From: Acidobacteriota bacterium
GTDB lineage: Bacteria > Acidobacteriota > Terriglobia > Acidiferrales > UBA7541
Reading direction: 5' to 3'
Length of the DNA stretch: 64,000 nt
Assembly: GCA_013289855.1 (NCBI GenBank)
Contig: JABCZD010000008.1
Location: 124,001 to 188,000, forward strand
The notes below the pieces were generated by a model. That model did not search any database. It saw nothing but the letters and a program-made list of their open reading frames with translations, and had not been told where the DNA came from. Shown in pieces: positions 8,439 to 18,700 of the stretch. The translations under genes were made by a program, and so were the position numbers. How positions within the stretch are numbered: the first letter of the stretch is position 1; every line of letters starts with the position of its first letter.

Positions 8439-11400
8439 TTGTTTGTTGATTTCTTTATTCAGCGCCCGGTCTTCGCCACCGTGTGCGCACTCTTCATCGT
8501 GCTGGCGGGAGCCATCTGCATCCCGACGCTGCCGGTGGCGCAATTTCCAGATTTGGCGCCGCCGCAGGTGGTGGTTTCCAGCGGATATATCGGCGCAAAC
8601 GCGCAGACGGTGGAATCCGCGGTAACCATCCCTTTGGAACAGGCTATCAACGGCGTTCAAGGGATGAAATACATTGCGTCCACGAGCAGCAACGACGGCA
8701 CCAGCATTATCACCGTAACGTTCGACGTCTCGCGCAACGTGGACCTGGCCTCCGTGGACGTGCAGAACCGCGTGAATCAAGCGCTCGGGCGCCTGCCTGA
8801 AGCCGTAAAAAATACCGGAGTAATCATCACCAAACAGGCCACGGGGTTTGTTTTTGGCGCGGGCGTGTATACCGAACACGGCGAGTACGACAGCCTGTTC
8901 CTGAGCAACTATTTGGACGTGTATGTGAAGGACGCCGTCAAGCGCGTGCCAGGCGTGGGCGACGTGCAGATTTTCGGGGAACGCAAATACGCCATGCGAT
9001 TGTGGCTGGACCCCGCAAAACTTGCGCAGCGCGGGCTGACCGCCACGACACTATTGAACGCGCTGCAGGAACAGAATGTGCTGGTGGCCGCGGGAGCGGT
9101 CGGCAAACCGCCGGCGCTGAACGGCCAAACTTTTCAGGTGAGCGTGCGGGCCATCGGACGGCTGACGGATGCGTCGGAATTCGAAAATATTATTTTGAAG
9201 ACTGGGACTGACGGGACGCTGGTGCGGCTAAAGGACGTGGGCCGCGCGGAGCTGGGCGCGGAAGATTACAGCTCGGTATTGCGCTTCGACGGACATGAAG
9301 CAGTGGGTTTCGGCGTGACGCAATTGCCAGGCGCTAACGCTCTGGATGTGGATAAAGCGGCGAAAGCCGAGCTACTTCTGCTCTCCAAGAACTTTCCTCC
9401 TGGATTGAAATATGCCGTGGCGTTCGATACTACCGCGGTAATCGGCGAATCCATTCAAGACGTACTGGTCACGTTGCTGGAAGCAATCTTCCTGGTGGTG
9501 CTGGTGATTTATCTGTTTTTGCAGGATTGGCGTAGCACGCTGATTCCGGCCATCACCATCCCGGTATCGCTGGTAGGAACGTTTATTTTTATCAAGGCGC
9601 TGGGATTTTCAATTAACACCCTTACGCTCTTCGGAATCACGCTGGCCACGGGATTGGTGGTTGACGATGCCATCGTGGTAATTGAAAACGTCGAGCGGCA
9701 TATCACGGAAGGCATCACCGAGCCGCACAACGCGGCGTCCGTGGCTATGAAAGAAGTCGCCGGCGCGGTGATCGCGACATCGCTGGTGTTGGTTGCGGTG
9801 TTTGTGCCCGTTGCGCTGTTTCCCGGAACCACGGGAATTTTATTTCGCCAATTTGCGCTGACCATCGCATTTTCCGTGGCCATTTCGGCGTTTAATGCGC
9901 TTACCTTGACGCCGTCGCTGTCCGCGATTCTGCTCGGACATCATCGCGAGCGCGCGCAAGGGCGATTCTTTAAAGCGTTCAATCGCGTGGTGGAAGCCGG
10001 CACAGAGCGCTATCGTCGCGTCCTGACTCGCGGCATCCAGTGGAGATTCGCCGCGCTGTTGGTGTTTGCGTTGCTGCTGGGAGCCACGTACCTGCTTTAT
10101 ATGCGCGTACCGCAAGGGTTCATTCCGGAGGACGATCAAGGCTATGTAATTGTCGCGGTAAACGCGCCGCAAGGTGCGTCGCTGCAGTACACGCTGGATC
10201 TTTGCAGCAAGGTGGAAGAGATAGCCAGCCAGACGAAGGACGTTGAAGGCACTTTTGCTATCGGCGGATTCAGTTTCGCCGGTTCAGCTTCCAATCGCGC
10301 GCTGGTGTTTTTGCCGCTGAAGCCATTTGCCGAGCGCAAGGGAGAAAGTCATAGCGCGAACGCGGTCCTGGCGCAACTGCGCGGTCCGCTGATGAGCATT
10401 CAGGGAGGCTTCGTGATCCCCTTCAATGCGCCTGCGGTGCAAGGATTGGGAAATTTTGGCGGGTTCAGTTTTCAGGTGGAAGATCTGGGGCGCAACTCGC
10501 TGCAAACTATTTCGAACGCCACCAACAAGCTGATCGTCGCCGGCAATTCCAGTAAAGACGTAACCGGTTTGTTCACCAGTTTTACGGCGAATGACCCACA
10601 ATATGTGGTGCACATCAATCGCGAAAAAGCGAAAAGTTTGATGGTGCCACTCAATCAGATTACCGACGCGTTGCAGGTGTACATGGGCTCGGTGTACGTA
10701 AATGACTTCGATTTCAACAATCGCGCGTATCGCGTGTACTTGCAGGCCGACGCGCCCTTTCGCGCCACATCAAAGGACATTTCACAATATTATTTGCGTT
10801 CGGATACGGGAAAAATGATCCCGCTGGATAACGTGGTGGACGTGGAGCAAACGGGCAATCCGCAGGTGATCAGCCATTTCAATCTGTTCCGTTCCGCGGA
10901 AGTGGACGGCTCGGCCGCGCCGGGCAAGAGCTCGGGAGACGCCATTGCAGCGATGGAAGATCTGGCGAAAAAGAACCTGCCCAACGGCATGACCTACGAA
11001 TGGAGTGGGTTGTCGCTGGAAGAGATCGAATCTGGCGGCAAGGCGGCCATTTTATTTGGCTTGGGACTTTTGGTGGTATATCTGACGCTGGCCGCGCAAT
11101 ACGAAAGTTACGTATTGCCGTTTATCGTGTTGCTGGCCGTGCCCGTGGCGCTGCTCGGCGCGATTGGCGCGGTGGCTTTGCGCGGCTTGCAGAATGATGT
11201 GTATTGCCAAGTGGGATTGGTCATGCTGATCGGCTTGGCAAGCAAGAACGCGATCTTGATCGTGGAGTTTGCGGAACAGTTGCGGGCGGACGGTCGCTCG
11301 ACGGTGGACGCGGCGATTGAGGCGGCGCGAATTCGCTTGCGCCCAATTCTGATGACCTCGCTGGCGTTTATCCTCGGTGTGGTGCCCTTGGTGCTGGCGA

Positions 11401-11597
11401 CGGGCGCCGGGCGCGCGGGAAGAATTTCCGTGGGCACCACGGTATTTGGCGGGATGATCGCGGCCACCACGCTGAATCTTTTATTTATTCCAGTTCTGTA
11501 CGTGATCGTGCGGAGCGTGGTCAAGGGCGGGCGACCGACGCATCAGATTCCTCATCAAACACCCCCGGCAGCCCTCGATGCAGCGGTGCCAGAGTAA
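8439..11597 (+). CDS. RND efflux transporter, HAE1 (AcrB-like) permease
   Basis: This is a proton-driven inner-membrane drug/metabolite pump of 1052 residues, the normal length for AcrB. It opens with the family signature FFIQRPVFATVCALF, has the two-fold repeat of six helices plus large porter loops, and keeps the proton-relay residues: the Asp pair in GLVVDDAIVVIENVERH (about residue 408) and the Lys in GLASKNAILIVEF (about 934). The start is TTG at 8439, with a weak GGA 8 bases upstream. It forms an operon with the adaptor gene immediately before it. Substrate cannot be read from sequence. Confidence 0.95.
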   Translation: MFVDFFIQRPVFATVCALFIVLAGAICIPTLPVAQFPDLAPPQVVVSSGYIGANAQTVESAVTIPLEQAINGVQGMKYIASTSSNDGTSIITVTFDVSRNVDLASVDVQNRVNQALGRLPEAVKNTGVIITKQATGFVFGAGVYTEHGEYDSLFLSNYLDVYVKDAVKRVPGVGDVQIFGERKYAMRLWLDPAKLAQRGLTATTLLNALQEQNVLVAAGAVGKPPALNGQTFQVSVRAIGRLTDASEFENIILKTGTDGTLVRLKDVGRAELGAEDYSSVLRFDGHEAVGFGVTQLPGANALDVDKAAKAELLLLSKNFPPGLKYAVAFDTTAVIGESIQDVLVTLLEAIFLVVLVIYLFLQDWRSTLIPAITIPVSLVGTFIFIKALGFSINTLTLFGITLATGLVVDDAIVVIENVERHITEGITEPHNAASVAMKEVAGAVIATSLVLVAVFVPVALFPGTTGILFRQFALTIAFSVAISAFNALTLTPSLSAILLGHHRERAQGRFFKAFNRVVEAGTERYRRVLTRGIQWRFAALLVFALLLGATYLLYMRVPQGFIPEDDQGYVIVAVNAPQGASLQYTLDLCSKVEEIASQTKDVEGTFAIGGFSFAGSASNRALVFLPLKPFAERKGESHSANAVLAQLRGPLMSIQGGFVIPFNAPAVQGLGNFGGFSFQVEDLGRNSLQTISNATNKLIVAGNSSKDVTGLFTSFTANDPQYVVHINREKAKSLMVPLNQITDALQVYMGSVYVNDFDFNNRAYRVYLQADAPFRATSKDISQYYLRSDTGKMIPLDNVVDVEQTGNPQVISHFNLFRSAEVDGSAAPGKSSGDAIAAMEDLAKKNLPNGMTYEWSGLSLEEIESGGKAAILFGLGLLVVYLTLAAQYESYVLPFIVLLAVPVALLGAIGAVALRGLQNDVYCQVGLVMLIGLASKNAILIVEFAEQLRADGRSTVDAAIEAARIRLRPILMTSLAFILGVVPLVLATGAGRAGRISVGTTVFGGMIAATTLNLLFIPVLYVIVRSVVKGGRPTHQIPHQTPPAALDAAVPE

Positions 11598-11710
11598 GGG
11601 TAGATCGAGGTATTGTGGGCGAGGTTCAGGGCTTCGAATCCTCCGCTATCGTATTCAAGACAAAAGAGATGTTGCTCGCGAAGCGTTAAACCGCTATCAT
11701 TCCCGCACTT

Positions 11711-13510
11711 ATGAAGAGGCACCCCGCTGGCTCGTTTCCGAGCTCGGCTTCCGCGTCGCGGTCGGACGGCAGACCGAAGCGGTTTTCGCTTTTTTTTCTA
11801 TGTGTTGCCTGCCTCGCGCTGGCCGTGGCGAGTCCGAATGCCGTTCATGCGCAGAGCAATCCTACGTCGGCGGGCGCAGGTGGTCTCGCTCCGATTCGAC
11901 AATATATTTCCACCGGGTGGGACACGCTGACGCGTTCGCTTTCAGAGTGTTCGAACGTGGTGGATCCGAAGCTGGCAGCCTCCGAATCGGTTTTGTATTT
12001 CCCCGCGGATTTTTCCGTGCCGTCGAAAATGGATGCGCTACGGCAGCGCTGCAATTTCCAGATCAGGCATCTTCCCAAGAAAATTCAAATTCCCGGCGAA
12101 ATTGATCCGGGGACTCTCGACGCGCAGGGGCTGCTGTATCTCGAACACCCTTACGTGGTCCCCGGCGGCCGCTTCAACGAGATGTATGGCTGGGACAGCT
12201 ATTTCATTATTCGTGGACTGGTGCGCGATGGCCGCGTGGAGTTGGCGCACGGCATGGTGGAAAATTTCTTTTTTGAGATTGCGCAGTACGGCGAAGTTTT
12301 GAACGCGAATCGCAGCTATTACCTCAGCCGCTCGCAACCACCATTTTTGACCTCCATGATTTTGTCGGTGTACGACGCGCAGAAAGCCGCTGGTCACGAA
12401 GACCTCGCCTGGCTTGAGAAGGCTTACGGCTACGCGGTGCGCGACCATGATATGTGGACGCGGGAACCGTTACTGGCGGGCGATACGGGACTTTCACGGT
12501 ATTTCGATCTCGGAGAGGGCCCTTCCCCAGAAAGCGTGAAGGACGAGACTGGGCACTATCGCGATGTAGCGGCGTATTTCCTGCTGCGCCCTGCCGCGGA
12601 TGAAGCTTACGGGCAGAGTTATGTAGTGCTCAAGGACGACGCAAAGCCGAGCGCTGCGATTTTCGGCTCGCCATATCAGGTGCAGGTTTGCGACGTGGCG
12701 AAGACCATGAGTCGGCCAGAATGCACAGCGACGGCCACGGTGTCGCTTAGTGGGGATTTCTACAAAGGCGACCGCTCGATGCGCGAATCGGGGTTTGATA
12801 TTGCGTTTCGCTTTGGCGCGTACGGCGCTGGGACGCACCACTTTGCCCCAGTTTGTCTGAACAGCTTGCTGTTCAAGACCGAGAAAGATCTGGAGCAGAT
12901 GAGCTTGGCTCTCGGCAAGAACGGCGAATCGGAGCACTGGAAAAAGCTGGCCGCGGAGCGGCAAGCAAACATCCAGAAGTATCTGTGGGATGCCGAGCGG
13001 GGCCGTTTCTTTGACTACGATTTCGATAGAAAACAGCGCTCTACTTACGACTACATAACCACGTTTTACCCCTTGTGGGCGGGCCTGGCCACGCTGGAAC
13101 AAGCTCGCGCGGTTACCAGCCACATCGGAATTTTTGAGCGGCCGGGCGGCTTGATGATGAGCCCCTACGAAACCGGCGGCCAGTGGGACGCACCGTACGC
13201 CTGGGCACCGACACAATTACTGGCCCTGGTGGGCATGCGGCGCTACGGTTTTGAGGAAGACGCGAATCGCGTGTCCTACGAGTTCCTGAGTACCGTGGCG
13301 GAGAATTTTCGCCGGGATTGGACGATCCGCGAAAAATACAACGCCGTTACGCGCTCTTCGGAGACGGCGGTGACCGCGGGGTATCACATGAATATCGTCG
13401 GCTTCGGATGGACGAACGGCGTATTTCTGGATTTGTTGCACGACCTGCCGAAGCCGCTGGTGGAAAAGTTGGCGAAGGAACAGGACCAACCAGCGACCGC
13501 GACACGCTGA
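11711..13510 (+). CDS. periplasmic trehalase, GH37
   Basis: This enzyme hydrolyses alpha,alpha-trehalose to two glucose. It has a basic N-region and a Sec signal peptide ending near VHAQ, so it acts in the periplasm. Both trehalase signatures are present: PGGRFNEMYGWDSY near residues 152-165 and a variant of the second, QWDAPYAWAPTQ, near 490 (usual form QWDxPxGWAP). Length 599 fits the family. The 113 bases upstream, back to the RND pump, show no promoter I can name. It faces a sugar kinase gene (13588-14550, minus strand) that could phosphorylate released sugar; this link is inference. Confidence 0.93.
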   Translation: MKRHPAGSFPSSASASRSDGRPKRFSLFFLCVACLALAVASPNAVHAQSNPTSAGAGGLAPIRQYISTGWDTLTRSLSECSNVVDPKLAASESVLYFPADFSVPSKMDALRQRCNFQIRHLPKKIQIPGEIDPGTLDAQGLLYLEHPYVVPGGRFNEMYGWDSYFIIRGLVRDGRVELAHGMVENFFFEIAQYGEVLNANRSYYLSRSQPPFLTSMILSVYDAQKAAGHEDLAWLEKAYGYAVRDHDMWTREPLLAGDTGLSRYFDLGEGPSPESVKDETGHYRDVAAYFLLRPAADEAYGQSYVVLKDDAKPSAAIFGSPYQVQVCDVAKTMSRPECTATATVSLSGDFYKGDRSMRESGFDIAFRFGAYGAGTHHFAPVCLNSLLFKTEKDLEQMSLALGKNGESEHWKKLAAERQANIQKYLWDAERGRFFDYDFDRKQRSTYDYITTFYPLWAGLATLEQARAVTSHIGIFERPGGLMMSPYETGGQWDAPYAWAPTQLLALVGMRRYGFEEDANRVSYEFLSTVAENFRRDWTIREKYNAVTRSSETAVTAGYHMNIVGFGWTNGVFLDLLHDLPKPLVEKLAKEQDQPATATR

Positions 13511-13567
13511 CGTCGGATTTCTCGCCGACGCCGTACGAAAAGCGCCGGGACTAACAGCCCGGCCGCT
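13511..13567. terminator. two hairpins between convergent genes, possible bidirectional terminator
   Basis: Two small inverted repeats lie in the gap between the convergent trehalase and PfkB genes: CGTCGG/CCGACG with an 8-base spacer and CCGGG/CCCGG with an 8-base spacer. Neither has a clear T-run, so intrinsic termination is only a possibility. Confidence 0.3.
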
Positions 13568-13587
13568 GGAAAGACGCATGCTCAGGC

Positions 13588-14550
13588 TTACGCTGCGGTG
13601 CCCTCTTCATTCGAATCGTGAAACTCCAATATTACTTTGGGATCCGCGGGCGGCGTCGCGCCGACTTGCGATGCGACCCATGAACCCATCCGGTTGGCGG
13701 CAGCGTTCATGGCGCGCAGCGGAGCCTTGCGCAAATATTTGTGCACCAGGGCCGCGGTGAACGCATCGCCGGCGCCAACGGTGTCTTGCACTTTCACGGG
13801 ATGGCCGGGATGTTCATCCGTGGCCTTCGCCGTAACCAGCAGGCTTCCCTGTCCGCCGCGGGTCACGCACACGAGTTTGAGTCCGTATTCCTTGAGTATC
13901 CATTGCGCGGCGCTTTGCTGATCGCGCGCTGTGCCTCCAAGCAACTCGGTGACGCGCATGATTTCGTCGTCGTTCAGCTTCATGATATCGGCGCGGCTCG
14001 CGGATTCCGAAAGAACGTCCTTATTAAAAAATGCCTGCCGCAGATTTACGTCAAAGATGCGCAGCGTTCCAGGGCGCACGGCTTCGAGGAACGCCAGGAT
14101 GGTGGCGCGGGATTGCGCGGAGCGCTGTGCTAGGGAGCCAAAGCACACTGCGTCAGCCTTCGCAGCAAGCTCCCGCCACTGCGGAGTCCACTCGAAAAAG
14201 TCCCACGCTACCTTTTCCATGATTTCGAATTTCGGCTGGCCTTCCGCGTCAACGGTTACATTGACGGTGCCGGTCGTACGATCGGCGTCTACTTGCAGAA
14301 AAGTTGCTGGAAGCCCGAGTCGCGTCAGGCGGCGCGCGGCGGCGTTGCCGAGGCGGTCTTTGCCCACGCGGCTGGCTACCAGCGCGTGGTCGCCGAGTAG
14401 CGCCGTCATGTACGCAAAATTCGCCGGCGCTCCGCCGAGTTGCTTGCCCGAGGGCAAAAGATCCCAGAGCATTTCGCCGAGTCCAACGACGGTGAATCGT
14501 TCATTGGAAGCCGCGGTTTTTTTCGCCGGAGTTGTTTTAGGGCTTTTCAT
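13588..14550 (-). CDS. PfkB-family carbohydrate kinase (fructokinase-like)
   Basis: This ATP-dependent sugar kinase has the N-terminal GGAPANFAYMTALLG substrate-binding signature and the C-terminal DTVGAGDAFTAAL signature with the catalytic Asp (around residue 262 from the chosen start). The frame is open further upstream, but the ATG at 14550 is preferred: it overlaps the stop of the upstream TPR gene by 14 bases, consistent with translational coupling. A Lys/Thr/Pro-rich stretch of about 16 residues precedes the conserved core FTVVGLGEMLWDLLP, which resembles bacterial fructokinases. Substrate preference is inferred and other ribokinase-family sugars are possible. Confidence 0.9.
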   Translation of the reverse strand: MKSPKTTPAKKTAASNERFTVVGLGEMLWDLLPSGKQLGGAPANFAYMTALLGDHALVASRVGKDRLGNAAARRLTRLGLPATFLQVDADRTTGTVNVTVDAEGQPKFEIMEKVAWDFFEWTPQWRELAAKADAVCFGSLAQRSAQSRATILAFLEAVRPGTLRIFDVNLRQAFFNKDVLSESASRADIMKLNDDEIMRVTELLGGTARDQQSAAQWILKEYGLKLVCVTRGGQGSLLVTAKATDEHPGHPVKVQDTVGAGDAFTAALVHKYLRKAPLRAMNAAANRMGSWVASQVGATPPADPKVILEFHDSNEEGTAA

Positions 14551-15640
14551 TTTGGTGGGACTGCAGTTGCTCCGCGAGCTTAAGTTCTCGTTCGGCGTCA
14601 TCGGCGCGGCCAAGATCGCGATACGCCTGGCCCAGCAGATGATGCGGAATCGGGTTGTTGGGGTCCATAGTCAACGCGCGCTGCAGCGCTCGCATCGACA
14701 ATTCAGCTTCGCCTTTTTTCTCCAGTACTTTGCCCAGAAGTATATACGGACCAGTGGAGGTGGGGTCCAGCCAAATAGAACGCTGCAGTAGTTTTTCGGC
14801 GTCATCGTATTTTTGCAGGCGGGATTGCGCGTCGGCCAGCTTGTAATAAGCCGCGGCGTAGCCAGGATTGATGGACAGCTCGGCCTGGAATTGCGCGACG
14901 GCCTCAGGAATCTTGGATTGATAAAGGTACAGTTCACCGAGTAACTCGTGAGCGAGCGGCAGTTTGGGATCGAGGCTGGCAGCTTTGCTGGCGTACTCCT
15001 CCGCGACCGGACCGAAATCCTGGCGCAGCAACATGCGAGCGGTGAAAAGATAGCTGGCGGCGGATTCCGGGCCAACCGCGAACATCTTGGCGAAGGCGTG
15101 CCGTGCTTGCGGATAGTCTTTCGCCTGGATGTAGCAGATCCCCAAAATGTAAGCCGCATCGACATTTGCCGAGGCGTACCACGTCTGCACCCTTTCGAGC
15201 AGCGGGATGGCTTGCGCCGGCCGGCCCGCCAAGTAGTAGGAGAGGCCGAGCAGCTGGGTGGCTTCCTCATCGCGAGGATTTTCCTCCAGTGCGGCGGAAA
15301 GATATTTGGCGGCGCTCAGGAAGTCGCTTTTTTTGTAGTAGGCCACGCCGAGTTCGCGCGACAGCCCGGGCACAGCAGCATTTTTCGATTGTAGGTCCAG
15401 AAGTTGGGTGATGGCGTCATCAAACTTGCCAAGCTGCAAGAGATGGCGCGCGGCGGCGAAATCCGCCGCGCCGGCTTCCGTTGCTACGCGAGGAGCGGGC
15501 GCAGTGATCTGGGTTGAGGCCTCCGGTGGTGCCGTCTGCGCTGTCTGCGCAAACGCCGGAGTCGCGGCACACAAAACAAGCATCAGCGGCCCGAACAGGA
15601 GCTCTAGCCGGCAGACCTTCGTCGCTGCATTACAGGCCAC
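14537..15640 (-). CDS. secreted tetratricopeptide repeat protein
   Basis: A Sec signal peptide (hydrophobic LFGPLMLVLCAATPAFAQ) is followed by a Thr/Ala/Pro-rich linker and about eight TPR units from residue 58 to the end, with typical helical pairs such as AYYKKSDFLSAAKYLSAALEE. It probably acts as a protein-protein scaffold in the periplasm. Start GTG 15640 has GAGGG about 9 bases upstream. Its 3' end overlaps the start of the PfkB kinase gene by 14 bases, so the two are co-transcribed, although no direct functional link is evident. Confidence 0.88.
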   Translation of the reverse strand: MACNAATKVCRLELLFGPLMLVLCAATPAFAQTAQTAPPEASTQITAPAPRVATEAGAADFAAARHLLQLGKFDDAITQLLDLQSKNAAVPGLSRELGVAYYKKSDFLSAAKYLSAALEENPRDEEATQLLGLSYYLAGRPAQAIPLLERVQTWYASANVDAAYILGICYIQAKDYPQARHAFAKMFAVGPESAASYLFTARMLLRQDFGPVAEEYASKAASLDPKLPLAHELLGELYLYQSKIPEAVAQFQAELSINPGYAAAYYKLADAQSRLQKYDDAEKLLQRSIWLDPTSTGPYILLGKVLEKKGEAELSMRALQRALTMDPNNPIPHHLLGQAYRDLGRADDAERELKLAEQLQSHQNEKP

Positions 15641-15681
15641 GTGAAGAAATCCCTCAAGGAAAGCACCAAGATTAGAGCATA

Positions 15682-15713
15682 AAAAACGGGGAGCCCGTGA
15701 GGGCTCCCCGTTG
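15682..15713 (-). terminator. intrinsic terminator of the TonB receptor gene
   Basis: A perfect 12-bp stem (AACGGGGAGCCC and its complement) encloses a 4-base loop and, read on the minus strand, is followed by a run of six T. It lies 24 bases after the stop of the receptor gene at 15737. This is one of the two clearest terminators in the window. Confidence 0.9.
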
Positions 15714-15736
15714 GGTGTGGGGTGGTCGTGTTTGGG

Positions 15737-18700
15737 TTAAAAAGTTACGCGCAAGCCAAACTGCAGTTGGCGCATGCCGGTCGGGGAGCCTGGGGAGCCG
15801 TCCGCTTCGATATCCTGGATCTGTCCCGCGTTGCCTTTGTTGGCAGGACCTGCGCAATCGATGCAGGTATTGCCCTGGTTGGAGTTGAAGCCAAAGTTGA
15901 CATGGTTGAACACGTTGTAGGCGTCAAAGCGGAACTTCGCGTTGATGCGCTCGGTAATCTTAAAGTTCTTCGTCAACGAAAGATCGGAGAAGAAGGTATT
16001 CGGCCCCGTGAAGGTGTCAAATCCCACGTCGCCGATTGTGCCGCACGCCGGGAGGGAGAATGCCCCTGACGTCGGTCGCGCCAAGGTGCAGGCATCTACG
16101 CCAACGTCGGCGGGCGTCAACGCACTCTGGGTGCTGAGCGATGGGACAGGCACGAACTCCACCCAGACGCCGTTCACTTTTCGCGGACCTACCTGGAAGC
16201 CTTGGCCGGTGAGGTTCGGACGGCACGGCCCAATGTTTCCCGAAGTCTCGCCGCAGTCGCCGAGGGTTGCTGTCCAAGGCAAGCCGCTGCTGTATGTCAA
16301 CGTATTCGTTATCTGCCAACCACCGACCACGTAGTCGAGCGCCCGGCTGGCATCGCCGAGGAAGTGCTTTCCTCTGCCGAACGGCAATTCGTAGACGGAG
16401 TTGAACACGAAGACTTTATCGCGGTTGTACTGGTCAGGGCCGTAGGCAATCTTCGGGTTCACGTCGTAATAGCCTTGATCGAAGGCATTCGAATGGGAGA
16501 AGGTAAAGTGCGCCAGGAACTGCAACCCGTTCGAGAAGCGCTTTTCGACCTTGGCCTGAAGTGAATTGTAGTTGCTACTGGAGTCGTTGCCGAAGTAGGT
16601 CAGGTCCACCGCGCAACAAGGCGGTGTTGGAATCTGTACCCCTCCAGGACCAGTGAAACTGAATCCGGGATATGTAAAGGACGGAATGCCGTTCTGGAAA
16701 TACTTGCGACGGTCGTTAGGCGGCAAGAAGGGATTGAATGACCCTAGAGCCACGTCCCCTTGCGGGCACGGATTCAACAAAGGATTAGTGCACACTACAA
16801 CGTCAGTGCCGCCTCCGACGGCCGGCTCGTTCGGGTTGTAAGAGGGCCCGCTAGGATTGAAAACGTGCGTCCCTTTGTTTCCGACGTACGCGATCTCCAC
16901 GGAAATCGTCGACGTGACCTGACGTTGCACGGTCGCATTCCACGCGTCCACGGTCGGCAAGCGCTGTATCGTGGGCCTAATTCTCGAGCTGGACGTGCCG
17001 TCCAGACCGAGGAGCGGCAAAGTGCCCGTAGGCGAGATCGAAGATATCACCTGCGAGAAGTTGAAGGCCGGGGGCCCTTGTGCCAGCGTAAATACCGGCG
17101 ACATATTGTTCGTCGCGGCCGAATTCAAGTTGGAGTCCGCAATCGATTGGTTGGCCAAAACCGGCAGATTCTGCGTTACCACGTGACCAAAGTTCGAACC
17201 AAACACGCCCAAGTCAAAACTGCGACCATAGCCGACGCGCACAACCGTCTTGGGATCGTATGAGTAGGCGATTCCGAGGCGCGGGGCAAAAGCCTTATAG
17301 GTGTTGTCGATGTTGCCGTTCAAGCCCACACCGCCGTAGCCCGCTACGCGTATAACGCCCTGATCCAAATTAGCGAAGCCACCGTTCCCTTTGGCGTTGA
17401 CATACTCTGGATCGTAGATTTCCCAGCGTAGTCCGTAATTGAACACCAGCTTGCTGGTGACGCGCCAGGTATCCTGTCCGTAGAAGAAGAAGCGTCGTTG
17501 CCGCTCCGCGGCATCCGTGCTGGTGCTCACAAAGCGTTGGAACGAGGTTACGTCACCCAGAAGGAATGTGGCCAGACTGAGCCCGCCATCCCCACCGTTC
17601 GAGGTGCCGCCGGCGTCGAAGTTGAGAATACCAGTGCGGTTGTTGTCGCTGGGAACGCGCAGGTTCTCAGCGTAACGAATATCCGTTCCAAACTTGATCT
17701 GGTGATTGCCCTTGATCTTCGTCCAGTTGGATACGGTTTGAAACTGCTGTTCGCTTTCGGTCAACGGGCAGTTGCAGCGGCCAACGTTGAGGCCGTCTCC
17801 AAATGGCGTAAATTGGTTATTGCCACCGGCCGTGAGGTTAAAAGAGGACAGGCCTCCGGTTTCTGACGATCCAAGGTTCAGGCCAGGAATTCCGAACGCG
17901 GTCATAGGTGCCATGTTCGCGTCGGAATAAGCCGTCTCCGGGTTGTACTTGAAATAACCGAACCGGAAGTCCGTGAGCAATGTGTTTCCGATGGCCTTAT
18001 CGAAACCAACCGCGAGGCTGTAATTGTGAACAGTCGACGACCCGTTCAGACCGCCCGGACCAAATCCTTGGCCACCAAGTTCGCCCAAGGCTCCCAAACC
18101 GGCGAGGTTGAAGTAATCCAGGCTGAATCGCCCGAAAACTTGGAAGTTGTGCGGTGCGTTGTAGTCGACGCGAATGTCGAAGGCGTTCTGGTTGAAGTTA
18201 CCCGAGCCTGAGCCTACGAAATTGTTCGTTAGGCTCGTAGCCGTTGGTGCCGGAAACGCTGCCAAAACGGCTGCCGCCTGCGCGGAGATATCAGCGATGG
18301 GAATCATATTATTGGCAAACGGCAAGCGACCGGTACCGGTCAGCGGATTACTACCGGGAGTATTCGGATTAAAGACTTGCCCGGTGCCGGTCTGGACGGT
18401 TCCGAGATACTGGCTCAAATCGCAGAACCCCGGCGTATTGCTCGTGGCGTTTGTCAGCGGGTTACAGGTGCTTGCCACTTCGGCCGTAGGATCTGTCGAA
18501 ACCTGCGACGCGCCGCTGATCTCTCGCACACCCTGATAGTCGCCAAAAACAAACAGCTTGTTCTTGATGATCGGAGCACCGGCGGAAATACCGAAATCTT
18601 TGTATGTAGCATTCGGTAGCGTGCCGAATTGCGTGAAGGGATCACGCGCTTGCTGGTCGCTCCCGCGGTAATCATAAAACCCTGTGCCGTGGATTTCGTT

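Noticed and set aside
11620..11665. tRNA-like GGTTCAGGGCTTCGAATCC stretch
   Set aside because: No acceptor or anticodon stem could be built around it.
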